Source: DATDYB01 sp036517115 (GTDB taxonomy: Bacteria; Patescibacteriota; Minisyncoccia; Phycocordibacterales; PALSA-1337). Taken from it: a stretch of 35,664 bases of DNA. Every line of letters starts with the position of its first letter. Position 1 is the first letter of the stretch. Position numbers and translations under genes: made by a program. This document shows, in pieces, positions 5,691 to 11,975 of this stretch. The notes below the pieces were generated by a model. That model ran no database searches. It was given only the letters and a program-made list of their open reading frames with translations, and was not told the DNA's origin. The stretch covers positions 1 through 35,664 of the forward strand of contig DATDYB010000006.1 in the NCBI GenBank assembly GCA_036517115.1, written 5' to 3'.

Positions 5691-7178
5691 ATGAGCAAAA
5701 CACTCCACGCTAAAATCCCTGACGAGGTTTCACATGTAACCGAAACACTCACCAAAGGGGGATTTGAAGCGTATTTGATTGGCGGTTGTACGAGAGATCT
5801 CATCCTAGGCAGGAAACCAAAGGATTGGGATGTTACTACGAACGCTACGCCCGAGGAGATTGTGAAATTATTCCCTAAAACCTTCTACGAGAACAATTAC
5901 GGCACTGTCGGGGTGGTGAACGAAGGAACTACCGACGAGACATTAAAAATTGTCGAGGTGACCCCGTATCGGCTTGAGACAGGTTATTCAGACAAGCGCC
6001 GACCCGACAGTGTGACCTGGAGTAAAAACCTAGAAGATGACTTGAAGCGGAGAGATTTCACGATTAACGCTATAGCGCTCCGTGTTGTGGCAAAAAATCA
6101 GGAGGAAGTGATTGATGTATACAGCGGTATTGAGGATTTAAATAGGAAAATTATCAAGACAGTAGGGAAGCCCGAGGAGCGATTTAGTGAAGATGCCCTT
6201 CGTATGCTTCGCGCCATCAGACTTCATGCCGAGCTAGGGTTCGCGATTGAAAAAGAAACGGCGGATGCTATTGCCGCCAATGCACATCTCTTGCAACATA
6301 TCGCCAAGGAGCGCATACGTGACGAATTTTCAAGGATTTTACTGTCAGATAACCCTATGGAAGCCCTTGTAGTGGCGCATAAATTAGGAGTTTTGCGCTT
6401 CATTGCGCAGGAAATCACCAAAGCTGTAGGTGTGGAGCAGAACCAGGCCCATTCATACGATGTATTTGAGCATCTCCTCCGCAGTCTTCAGCATGCGGCA
6501 GACAAAAAATGGCCACTTGATATACGCTTGGCTGCACTCTTCCATGATATTTCAAAACCTGAGACTAGACGATGGGCAGAGGACAAGAAGGAGTGGACTT
6601 TTTATGGTCATGACGTCGTGGGGGCGCGTGTAACTAAAAAAATTCTTGAGAATCTGCGATATTCAAAGGAAATTATTGCGAAAGTAACTATAATGGTGCG
6701 TTGGCATATGTTTTTTACAGATACTGAACAAATCACACTCTCAGCTGTGCGTAGAATGGTGGTTAATGTAGGTAAAGAAAACATTTGGGACCTCATGAAT
6801 CTCCGAATATGCGACAGGGTAGGGACCGGCAGACCAAAAGAGAACCCGTATCGCCTCAGAAAATACAAATCCATGATCGAAGAAGCGCTTCGTGACCCAA
6901 TTTCAGTTGGAATGCTAAAGATCGACGGGAATGAGCTTATTAGCGAAGTTAAATTAACTCCAGGGCCAAAAATTGGGCAGATACTACATGCTCTTCTTGA
7001 GGATGTACTCGAAGATCCAACAAAAAATACTAAAGAATACTTACAAAAAAGGGCAGTTGAATTGGCCTTACTCCCCGAAAAAGAATTGAAAGCTCTTGGT
7101 GAAAAGGGGAAAGAGACTAAAGAAGCAAAAGACGAGGCGGAGCTTGGGGAAATACGAAAGAAACACGGGGTTAAATAA
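5691..7178 (+). CDS. cca: CCA-adding tRNA nucleotidyltransferase with HD domain, 495 aa
   Basis: Adds or repairs the 3' CCA of tRNAs, which none of the four tRNA genes here encodes. The N-terminal pol-beta-type head shows YLIGGCTRDLILGRKPKDWD (motif GG...RD then D-x-D in WDVTT). The RRDFTINAIA segment and the ERF-EDALRMLRAIR motif of class II enzymes follow. An HD hydrolase-like domain appears near LFHDISKPETRRW. The C-terminal 40 residues are charged and helical. ATG 5691 is preferred over 5685 because of the promoter distance. It lies just past the tRNA cluster. Confidence 0.95.
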   Translation: MSKTLHAKIPDEVSHVTETLTKGGFEAYLIGGCTRDLILGRKPKDWDVTTNATPEEIVKLFPKTFYENNYGTVGVVNEGTTDETLKIVEVTPYRLETGYSDKRRPDSVTWSKNLEDDLKRRDFTINAIALRVVAKNQEEVIDVYSGIEDLNRKIIKTVGKPEERFSEDALRMLRAIRLHAELGFAIEKETADAIAANAHLLQHIAKERIRDEFSRILLSDNPMEALVVAHKLGVLRFIAQEITKAVGVEQNQAHSYDVFEHLLRSLQHAADKKWPLDIRLAALFHDISKPETRRWAEDKKEWTFYGHDVVGARVTKKILENLRYSKEIIAKVTIMVRWHMFFTDTEQITLSAVRRMVVNVGKENIWDLMNLRICDRVGTGRPKENPYRLRKYKSMIEEALRDPISVGMLKIDGNELISEVKLTPGPKIGQILHALLEDVLEDPTKNTKEYLQKRAVELALLPEKELKALGEKGKETKEAKDEAELGEIRKKHGVK

Positions 7179-7214
7179 GTTTAAAGTGCAAAGTTAAAAG
7201 TCGAAAGTTTAGAA

Positions 7215-7340
7215 CAAAGAAAATAGTTCTGGATGCGAGGCGCCGACGAGGATTGCAACCAAAATGTATTAAATATACATTGCGGGAGCAACCGGAGTCG
7301 GCAACAAAGCAGACGGAGCTATTTTGTTTGTTATAACCAA
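7215..7340 (+). ncRNA. Candidate structured RNA downstream of cca
   Basis: An RNA from this stretch would close with a stem of about 20 bp between CAAAGAAAATAGTTCTGG-TGC (about 7214-7235) and GCAGACGGAGCTATTTTGTTTG (about 7309-7330), including G-U pairs. Inside are GCCGAC (about 7242) with GTCGGC (about 7297), GGATTGC with GCAACC, and a terminal hairpin AATGTAT/ATACATT. Wobble pairs favour RNA over a DNA palindrome. No known family was recognised; the SRP RNA core is absent. Confidence 0.45.
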
Positions 7341-7343
7341 ACA

Positions 7344-7390
7344 AAAACCGCCAGTTTACAGAGGTTAAGAGTGTAAACGAAGGCGGTTTT
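7344..7390. terminator. Bidirectional terminator-like hairpin
   Basis: AAAACCGCC (7344-7352) pairs with GGCGGTTTT (7382-7390); an inner GTTTACA/TGTAAAC pair extends the stem. A-run and T-run flank it, so it could stop transcription from either side. It follows the cca gene and the structured segment. Confidence 0.7.
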
Positions 7391-7832
7391 AAAATGGGAC
7401 TCCGATCTTCCGATGTTCTATTTCAACACTGAATCAAAAAGTCAAAAAAGTAATAATGATTGAGGATTCGTGTATCCACAGACGCTACGTCGAGCGTCAT
7501 CCCAAAAAAGAGAGGCTACCAGCGCAAAGAACAGATTGTTTAAAGAACTATGTGTCCTTTATACATTGAGTGAAGTTAGCTTGTTCTCCTCGGTGAACAT
7601 GGAAACTTTACGGAATGAATGTTGGACGTCTAATAGATATTGTAGCGCATATAAAAGACATGTAAAGGACATGGGTGTGGATAAGTGACAGAAAATAGGA
7701 AGTGCGAACGACCATAATTTCTGTCATCCCCGTGAAAACGGGTGAGAAGCGAATGCATGGAGTTTCGCAAGACCTTGAGCATTCTTTCCGAAGAAAGCGA
7801 AAGGTGTACAGTCCCTGTAAGGGATCCAGTTT
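7391..7832. other. Gene-free stretch with DnaA-box and REP-like sequences
   Basis: No convincing ORF. It contains a hairpin GACGCT-acgtcg-AGCGTC (7481-7498), a DnaA-box-like GTATCCACA (7472-7480), a perfect reverse DnaA box TGTGGATAA (7676-7684), and GTCATCCCCGTGAAAACGGG near 7722 with GGGATCCAG near 7821, which resembles dispersed REP-type repeats of other bacteria (from memory). Half-sites GTCCTTTATA and TAAAGGAC occur near 7553 and 7662. Confidence 0.4.
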
Positions 7833-7848
7833 GTCCTTTATAAAGGAC
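7833..7848. promoter_or_regulatory. 16-bp palindrome, candidate operator of the TrmB-like gene
   Basis: GTCCTTTATAAAGGAC is perfectly palindromic and ends one base before the -35 box of the regulator gene, the usual place for an autoregulatory operator. Half-sites recur upstream near 7553 and 7662. Confidence 0.5.
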
Positions 7849-7849
7849 G

Positions 7850-7879
7850 TTTACATTTTTGTTTAAAGCAGAGTATACT
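7850..7879 (+). promoter_or_regulatory. Promoter of the TrmB-like gene
   Basis: TTTACA (7850-7855) and TATACT (7874-7879) with an 18-nt spacer. The -10 box ends 6 nt before ATG 7886, which implies a leaderless mRNA. Confidence 0.7.
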
Positions 7880-7885
7880 TTTGTT

Positions 7886-8641
7886 ATGCTTGAAAAGTAT
7901 CTCCAGGACATTGGACTCAGTGAGAAGGAGGCTATCATTTACCTTGCGCTACTTGCGGTGGATAATAGCTCTGTACTCGACCTCTCTAAAAAAACAAAGC
8001 TCAATCGTTCCACTACTTACGTGATCCTCGAATCGCTTGCAAAAAAGGGTCTTGTGAGTGAAACAACAGTAGGGAAGAAGACCCATTATCAGGCGGAACC
8101 ACCGGAACGAATCGAGACGTATGTTGAGCAAAGGAAGATAATGCTCGAAGAGCAGTCAAAAAAACTAAAGGATTTCATTCCTCAAATCAAAAGCGTTCAG
8201 CGACAGAGTGGAGAAAAACCGATTGTTAAGTATTACGAAGGGAGAGACGGTCTTGTCAGCCTCCATGAGGAATTTTTTATGGGGCAAAATGAAAACGCTA
8301 TAAGCTACCTGGTCTATTCGAAAGATTTAGTTGATGAGATATTCACCAAACAAGAAAAAGATAAATACCGAGCTATGCGTTTGGGAAAAAATATAAAATC
8401 AAAAGTCCTTTATACCTTTAAAAATGGGGACATTTCGAGCACGGCAGACGGCGAAAGAATAAAGATCGATGAAAGCAAATACCCTATTTTATGTGACATA
8501 TCGATTTGCGACGACCGAATAAAAATAGCGATCCTGGGGAAAAAACTATCGGGAATTTTCATAAAGAGCAAAGAGTTCGCGGAAACATTTAGAAGCATCT
8601 TCAACGTAGGGTTTGATGAATTGAAGAAAGCCCAGTCGTAA
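7886..8641 (+). CDS. TrmB-family transcriptional regulator, 251 aa
   Basis: The first 80 residues form the TrmB-type winged helix: LQDIGLSEKEAIIYLALL, then LSKKTKLNRSTTYVILESL and KKGLVSE. Residues 95-125 are a charged coiled-coil linker. The rest resembles the phospholipase D-like ligand-binding half of TrmB proteins (KYYEGRDGL..., ISYLVYSKD), in which the family binds sugars or related effectors; no ligand can be named. The start follows the promoter spacing. The stop codon TAA lies inside the terminator hairpin 8629-8654. Confidence 0.88.
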   Translation: MLEKYLQDIGLSEKEAIIYLALLAVDNSSVLDLSKKTKLNRSTTYVILESLAKKGLVSETTVGKKTHYQAEPPERIETYVEQRKIMLEEQSKKLKDFIPQIKSVQRQSGEKPIVKYYEGRDGLVSLHEEFFMGQNENAISYLVYSKDLVDEIFTKQEKDKYRAMRLGKNIKSKVLYTFKNGDISSTADGERIKIDESKYPILCDISICDDRIKIAILGKKLSGIFIKSKEFAETFRSIFNVGFDELKKAQS

Positions 8642-8654
8642 GAACGACTGGGCT
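8623..8654 (-). terminator. Terminator of the minus-strand transcript 9094-8630, overlapping the TrmB-like stop
   Basis: AGCCCAGTCGT (8629-8639) pairs with ACGACTGGGCT (8644-8654), loop AAGA. On the minus strand it is followed by TTTCTTC, an intrinsic terminator. On the + strand there is no T-run, but the hairpin contains the stop codon of the TrmB-like gene, so the convergent genes share it. Confidence 0.8.
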
Positions 8655-9094
8655 GTGATCTGACTCTTTCGTGAGCAATTACCAGATGGTAAGTTGCTCG
8701 GACTTTCAAGGGGCGCTATCGGGAAGCAACAGCTTCCATAACGTAATACTCTGAATGTTTATCCTAGAGGATTACCTTTAACTTACTTTTCCCGAAGTTT
8801 GTCACCTACCAACGGAACCCGATTTTGCGTTTGCGTTGCAAGCATCTGTTTGCTTTACGAATCGAACTTTTTAGTCGCACATACTTTCCACTCCTTTCTG
8901 GAGTTTTCTATGACGATCTCCCATTTTTTACTGGAGGAATCCGACTGAACGATTTCAATATCGTCTTCCGGTGCCAATGAGGTCCACCAGAAGACGATAC
9001 TTACTCGCATTCTAGTCGCTCATTGCATCCTCCTTTGTTAGGGAGCTAGAGTGGCACTCTTTTAAGGGTTTTGATAGACCCACCACCCATTCCA
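8630..9094 (-). ncRNA. Structured minus-strand transcript of about 465 nt (RNA gene or small-peptide mRNA)
   Basis: The unit is bounded by a consensus promoter (9101-9129) and a terminator (8623-8654). Its 5' part has AGAGTG-cc-ACTCT and CTCC-ctaacaaa-GGAG, the latter hiding the Shine-Dalgarno AAAGGAGG. A 15-bp hairpin with one G-U pair (TATCGTCTTCTGGTG, 9000 to about 8985, with CACCGGAAGACGATA) follows. Near the 3' end GAGCAA-CTTACCA pairs with TGGTAA-TTGCTC. It could be a noncoding RNA; it also contains the 51-residue ORF described next. RNase P RNA and tmRNA hallmarks were not found. Confidence 0.5.
8855..9010 (-). CDS. Possible 51-aa protein
   Basis: Starts MRVSIVFWWTSLAPEDDIE and ends KKWEIVIE then EWKVCATKKFDS. 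A good AAAGGAGG lies 17 nt upstream of the ATG, but its best-spaced start (ATGAGCGACTAG) encodes only three residues and stops 2 nt before this ATG, so reinitiation would be needed. The first third overlaps a strong RNA hairpin. No family is recognised; coding is uncertain. Confidence 0.35.
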   Translation of the reverse strand: MRVSIVFWWTSLAPEDDIEIVQSDSSSKKWEIVIENSRKEWKVCATKKFDS

Positions 9095-9100
9095 TCAACA

Positions 9101-9129
9101 AGTTTAGCAGTTTTGAACATAAATGTCAA
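9101..9129 (-). promoter_or_regulatory. Consensus promoter, minus strand
   Basis: On the minus strand TTGACA (9129-9124), 17-nt spacer, TAAACT (9106-9101). Transcription would start near 9094. It is divergent from the + promoter at 9371-9398, with about 240 nt of very A+T-rich DNA between. Confidence 0.8.
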
Positions 9130-9370
9130 GTTTTATTGCCACTATTTCATTACTGATCCTTATTTATAGCCATATTTATAGATAAACCAACGATTTTAAG
9201 CCATTTTTATTGTTTTTTTGTTTTGACAGAAATTTTTTATTAAAAAATATTTAATTTTTTTGTCTATGTTTACTCTATTTCTGATATATTTAAATAACAT
9301 TGTTGTATGATAAACATCCTTGTTTTAAGCCACTATTTTTACTAACTCAGGTTTAAAGTGTCATAAATAC

Positions 9371-9398
9371 TTGACAAAAAAATATAACCTGCTATACT
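9371..9398 (+). promoter_or_regulatory. Consensus promoter, plus strand
   Basis: TTGACA (9371-9376), 16-nt spacer, TATACT (9393-9398); expected start near 9405. It drives the structured segment that follows. Confidence 0.82.
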
Positions 9399-9680
9399 GT
9401 TGACATAGTGATCTTTGAATAGTGAAGTACTCTCTGAGACGACGACTTCCGCACTCAACGCACTTTCTCTATTGCTTACCTCCTAGAAATTATCGAGGGG
9501 CGGAGAAAGTGGTTGACCGCGGCAGTTGTCGATAGCACTTATGGCATGCATCTTACTGAAGCTAGTTTCTGGTTTCAGTAAGATGCACGTCATGAGCGAC
9601 GGCACAACCATGACCCACGCCGAGTGGCTGGCATGGTTGCGCTCGAACTAGGAAACTAGTTCGGTGATGCTACTGCAGTA

Positions 9681-9947
9681 ATGCAGCAAGCAGAGTATAG
9701 GTATCAGCTCGGCAACAGAAAAGATACATCAGACCCTACTGCAACAAAGGAAAGGTTTCCAGACCTATACAAATGGAAATGTAAGCAGAGCTGGATGCAC
9801 ATGGCTCCGCTTAAATCTAACCTCAACGGAGAATCTCGGATTCTCCACTCTATTGAGTTCGTCTCGAGCTTGTCGAGAGATGAATTCAAAAAGTTTCAGT
9901 TCTTTACAACGTATCTGCACTATGCCGCGCCTCATTGTTGCCAGTGA
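9681..9947 (+). CDS. Possible 88-aa ORF inside the structured transcript
   Basis: Begins MQQAEYRYQLGNRKDTSD and ends LHYAAPHCCQ. It has no Shine-Dalgarno, no recognisable domain, and overlaps several perfect hairpins (for example GGAGAATC/GATTCTCC), which argues that the bases are constrained as RNA. Amino-acid composition is not implausible, so it is listed as an alternative reading. Confidence 0.25.
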   Translation: MQQAEYRYQLGNRKDTSDPTATKERFPDLYKWKCKQSWMHMAPLKSNLNGESRILHSIEFVSSLSRDEFKKFQFFTTYLHYAAPHCCQ

Positions 9948-10032
9948 GGCGAGACGGAGTGCAGATACTACGCAGGTATCCAAGCACATCAATGGAATGT
10001 CAAACAAGACATCATTGGTTCCGCTCTTTTTT

Positions 10033-10057
10033 AACGAGGACAAACGTCCGTCGTTTT
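10033..10057 (+). terminator. Terminator-like hairpin ending the 9405 transcript
   Basis: AACGA-GGAC pairs with GTCC-g-TCGTT around AAAC, followed by TTTAG. The T-run is short. Confidence 0.5.
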
Positions 10058-10082
10058 AGAGAAAGAGGGTAAGGAGACGGCC

Positions 10083-10238
10083 GTGGCCATGTGCCAGCCG
10101 ATCGTCCCGAAAGTATCAAGGGGTGGGAGAGTGAAGCTTGAAACTTCACACCACCAGGGAATTCCGACAATCGGACAACCTTTGATCGACCTTCTGATGT
10201 GCCCATTCCAGTGGACATCATGTGAGGAATCATCCTGA
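10083..10238 (+). CDS. Small orphan protein, 51 aa
   Basis: Starts at GTG 10083, 6 nt after a perfect AAGGAG (10071-10076); an in-frame ATG is at 10089. The product begins MAMCQPIVPKVSRGG and contains GIPTIGQPLIDLLMCPFQW near the end, with three cysteines in all. The good ribosome binding site makes this the best supported of the approximately 50-residue ORFs in this island. No family is recognised. Hairpins GGGTG/CACCC and GACATgCG/CGtATGTC lie directly downstream. Confidence 0.6.
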   Translation: MAMCQPIVPKVSRGGRVKLETSHHQGIPTIGQPLIDLLMCPFQWTSCEESS

Positions 10239-10303
10239 TATATGGGTGCTGGAAACACCCGACATGCGTCAAGCGTATGTCATTGCGTCTCAGGTTTCGC
10301 TCG

Positions 10304-10345
10304 TTTACACCTAAAACGAGCACTTTATCAGGTTCATTTTAAAGA
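10304..10345 (+). promoter_or_regulatory. Hairpin plus ACTTTAT-GGTTC module
   Basis: GCTCGTTT-acaccta-AAACGAGC is followed by ACTTTATCAGGTTCAT, then a second hairpin GGTTCA/TGAACC and AGTTCTTTA. The same arrangement recurs at 11408-11475. It may be a terminator followed by the leader of the next gene (10424). Confidence 0.45.
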
Positions 10346-10378
10346 AGTGAACCTGTAGAGTAAGAAGTTCTTTATAAA

Positions 10379-10432
10379 GTTTTTCATGGTGAGGTGAGTC
10401 TGAATAGTCGGATTCAGTTCACCATGAAAAAC
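10379..10432 (+). promoter_or_regulatory. Hairpin burying the start codon of the next gene
   Basis: GTTTTTCATGGTGA (10379-10392) pairs perfectly with TCACCATGAAAAAC (10419-10432), and CTGAAT/ATTCAG extends the stem inside. The ATG at 10424 is in the right arm. No Shine-Dalgarno precedes the ATG; the only purine-rich G-GTGAGGTGAG stretch lies in the loop side of the left arm. Confidence 0.7.
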
Positions 10433-10783
10433 ACTAACCAAACAACCACCGGCAACAACAACCTCAACAACCTCGTCGTGTGCGAAGTGTGCAAGAAGAC
10501 GGGAACCCACGGCGCCCAATGGCTCGTCCACATCGAGGGACAGCAGGCGGCAGTGAAAGTTCACAAGCCGTGTGGGGAGATGGTCCTCGATCAAGCCCCT
10601 GAGGGCGTGAAGGGGAAGGTGGTGCCGTCGCGTGAGTTGCGAGCGGTGTGGGATCGGCAACGGCAGCAGAAATCGGCACGGTCCTTCTGGGACCAGAAAT
10701 TCGCGCAAGCGAAACCGATTTCCAGGCCCACGCCAATGGTGGTAGCCACCCCACCTCCTGTCGAAGTCGTGAAAGCGGCCTAG
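10424..10783 (+). CDS. Small putative zinc-binding protein, 119 aa
   Basis: Starts MKNTNQTTTGNNNLNNL, then VVCEVCKKTGTHGAQWLVH and KVHKPCGEMV near residues 20-58. CxxC followed by HxxC is a likely zinc site. The tail is Pro/Val-rich and low-complexity (TPPPVEVVKAA). I recall similar short proteins in Parcubacterial genomes, but no function. The next in-frame upstream ATG (10394) lies in the hairpin and is not preferred. Higher G+C than its surroundings. Confidence 0.75.
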   Translation: MKNTNQTTTGNNNLNNLVVCEVCKKTGTHGAQWLVHIEGQQAAVKVHKPCGEMVLDQAPEGVKGKVVPSRELRAVWDRQRQQKSARSFWDQKFAQAKPISRPTPMVVATPPPVEVVKAA

Positions 10784-11124
10784 ACAGGAACTCAGACTAT
10801 GGATGTCTCTAACTCCCATAATTCTCTGGTGAAACCCCAGGGCGCCTGACGAGCGGAAACTGTTGGAATGATGCAAATCATTTCTCTGTTCTCGAGATGT
10901 GTATCTCGACTGATGATGGCTCAAAAGAGTCGAAAACAGAATGTTCTTTAAATATTGAGTTGCTCCTTGTACCGCACATGAATCTACAAATTGGATTTAA
11001 GTGTGGTGCAGGGAGTTCGCGACCCCATAGCACGTGAGGTAGTGGTATCGTTCCATGTGCGTAAGCGATTCCTGTTCTCTCCCGAGTTGGGTAGAACAGT
11101 CGAAATCCGCGCACACGAAAACGA
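10784..11124 (+). other. Hairpin-rich spacer with minor ORFs
   Basis: Contains CTGG-tgaaac-CCCAG-type hairpins near 10827-10845, TCTCGAgatgtgtaTCTCGA near 10891, a GTTCTTTA motif at 10943 and TGTTCT/AGAACA near 11072-11098. Short ORFs of 16-37 codons exist in several frames; none has a ribosome binding site. Confidence 0.35.
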
Positions 11125-11277
11125 ATGGTGAAGTCTCAATTCCGACGTCAAGCTGCATGGATTTCTAGAGTCCATTATGGCCAGCTGACATTTGTTTACG
11201 ACGAGCCCGTGGCTCTCGAAGACAAATGCTGTACGACGGGCCCAAGCGGTCCGTTTCTCCCACCGGAGACTCCATGA
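11125..11277 (+). CDS. Possible 50-aa protein
   Basis: Starts MVKSQFRRQAAWISRVHYG and continues QLTFVYDEPVALEDKCC, ending GPFLPPETP. The composition is protein-like and the reading frame is closed by TGA 11275. There is no Shine-Dalgarno, and a structured segment (TGTTCT/AGAACA) lies just upstream, as for the gene at 10424. No family is recognised. Confidence 0.4.
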   Translation: MVKSQFRRQAAWISRVHYGQLTFVYDEPVALEDKCCTTGPSGPFLPPETP

Positions 11278-11383
11278 GAGGTGTGAGCTTGCATAACCAA
11301 GTAAGCCTCTGTGAGGTACTGACACGAGACAACCAGATTTTCTCTACGCCAACGACTATAAGAAAATCATCGCACTACAGTTT

Positions 11384-11475
11384 TGTGTCTTTTGACCAAA
11401 AGACACCGCTCATTCTTCGGAATGAGCACTTTATTGGGTTCATAGATTTTTGTGAATCCATTGAGTTAGTTCTTT
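11384..11475 (+). promoter_or_regulatory. Second hairpin plus ACTTTAT-GGTTC module
   Basis: GTGTCTTTT-gacc-AAAAGACAC is followed by GCTCATTC-TTCG-GAATGAGC (11408-11427), a C(UUCG)G tetraloop hairpin. Then comes ACTTTATTGGGTTCAT, a GGTTCA/TGAATCC pair and AGTTCTTTA. It parallels 10304-10375 in order and spacing. Confidence 0.5.
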
Positions 11476-11492
11476 ACATGAAAAATTAAAGC

Positions 11493-11547
11493 CGCCTACA
11501 CAAAAAATTGATCTGAAATTATGTCAGTCCAATTTTTTGTGTAGGCG
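11493..11547. repeat. 18-bp perfect inverted repeat
   Basis: CGCCTACACAAAAAATTG (11493-11510) pairs perfectly with 11530-11547 around a 19-nt loop that can itself pair TGA/TCA. A-runs and T-runs inside the arms make it terminator-like, but it may be a mobile palindrome. Confidence 0.6.
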
Positions 11548-11567
11548 TGCGCAGACGCCATTGCATG

Positions 11568-11638
11568 GAAAGGCCTGAATGATGTATCAGAATGTGGTCG
11601 CTAGTGCGGCCACATTATCTGAAGGATCAACAGGCCGA
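11568..11638 (+). ncRNA. Structured RNA segment
   Basis: GGCCTG pairs with CAGGCC over about 70 nt. Inside, CAGA pairs with TCTG, and AATGTGGTCGC-tagt-GCGGCCACATT forms an 11-bp helix with a G-U pair. Symmetrical internal loops separate the helices. The family is not recognised. A GTTCTTTC motif follows at 11640. Confidence 0.4.
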
Positions 11639-11975
11639 GTTCTTTCACTTATTGTGTAAAGGTCACAACGAGGTCTCGATCAAGCTATGCTTGAAGAGTA
11701 CTAAGTTTTGACTGCCCAACGGCACGCAATGAGTCGAAAGGAGGGGTACGACCAACTCACGTTGTCGCGTGAAGTACCTTCCTGGAAAGAACATGGTGGA
11801 TGAGAGCTCTATTAGTGGTAGAAGGAAAAACCTTTGCACTAAGCGAGGTGACACTCGGGAATCTCCCTTCCATCATTGGATAGCTGTTAGAACGCTTCCG
11901 GTCAGAAGCACTAGCGGCAATTCCAAACTGCGCATTTTATTTTCTAAACCCCAACCCTCAACGAAAGGCCCCCAC
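11639..11975 (+). other. Spacer upstream of the truncated gene
   Basis: No convincing ORF. Contains small hairpins (CAAGC-tat-GCTTG near 11690, GGTAC...GTACC spanning about 11746-11779). The open frame that runs into the gene at 11976 from 11769 is basic and low in hydrophobic residues and is probably not coding. Confidence 0.35.

Larger units (their letters stand above)
9405..10057 (+). ncRNA. Highly structured transcript of about 650 nt
   Basis: The stretch between promoter 9371-9398 and terminator 10033-10057 is nearly a chain of helices. CGACGACTTCCGC (about 9440) pairs with GCGGCAGTTGTCG (about 9518) including a G-U pair. Inside this are CACTTTCTC/GAGAAAGTG and ACCTC/GAGG. Next come GCATCTTACTGAA/TTCAGTAAGATGC (about 9548-9587), CAACCATG/CATGGTTG, and CGAACTAG-GAAA-CTAGTTCG (9644-9663) with a GNRA tetraloop. 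Further down are GGAGAATC/GATTCTCC and TCTCGA/TCGAGAGA. These features suit a large noncoding RNA. An 88-residue ORF (9681-9947) overlaps the second half. Confidence 0.55.

Noticed and set aside
7401..7858. Replication origin
   Set aside because: Only one perfect and one near DnaA box, no A+T-rich unwinding region of note, and no dnaA/dnaN nearby.
8630..9094. RNase P RNA or tmRNA on the minus strand
   Set aside because: CTTGAAAGTCCGAGC near 8706 recalls the RNase P GAAAGUCCGG block, but it lies at the wrong end and the other conserved blocks are missing; no tRNA-like ends or tag frame for tmRNA.
9690..9740. GGCAACAGAAAAGATAC as RNase P conserved region
   Set aside because: Resembles a P RNA segment by itself, but the GAGGAAAGUC and GGUAAGAGC blocks are not found at fitting distances.
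10846..10870. CTGACGAGCGGAAAC resembles the hammerhead ribozyme core
   Set aside because: Stem II would be absent (3 nt between CTGACGA and GAAAC) and no matching stem I/III strands or NUH cleavage site was found nearby.
11769..11975. N-terminal extension of the truncated gene to 11769
   Set aside because: Composition is not protein-like, and a ribosome binding site points to ATG 11976.
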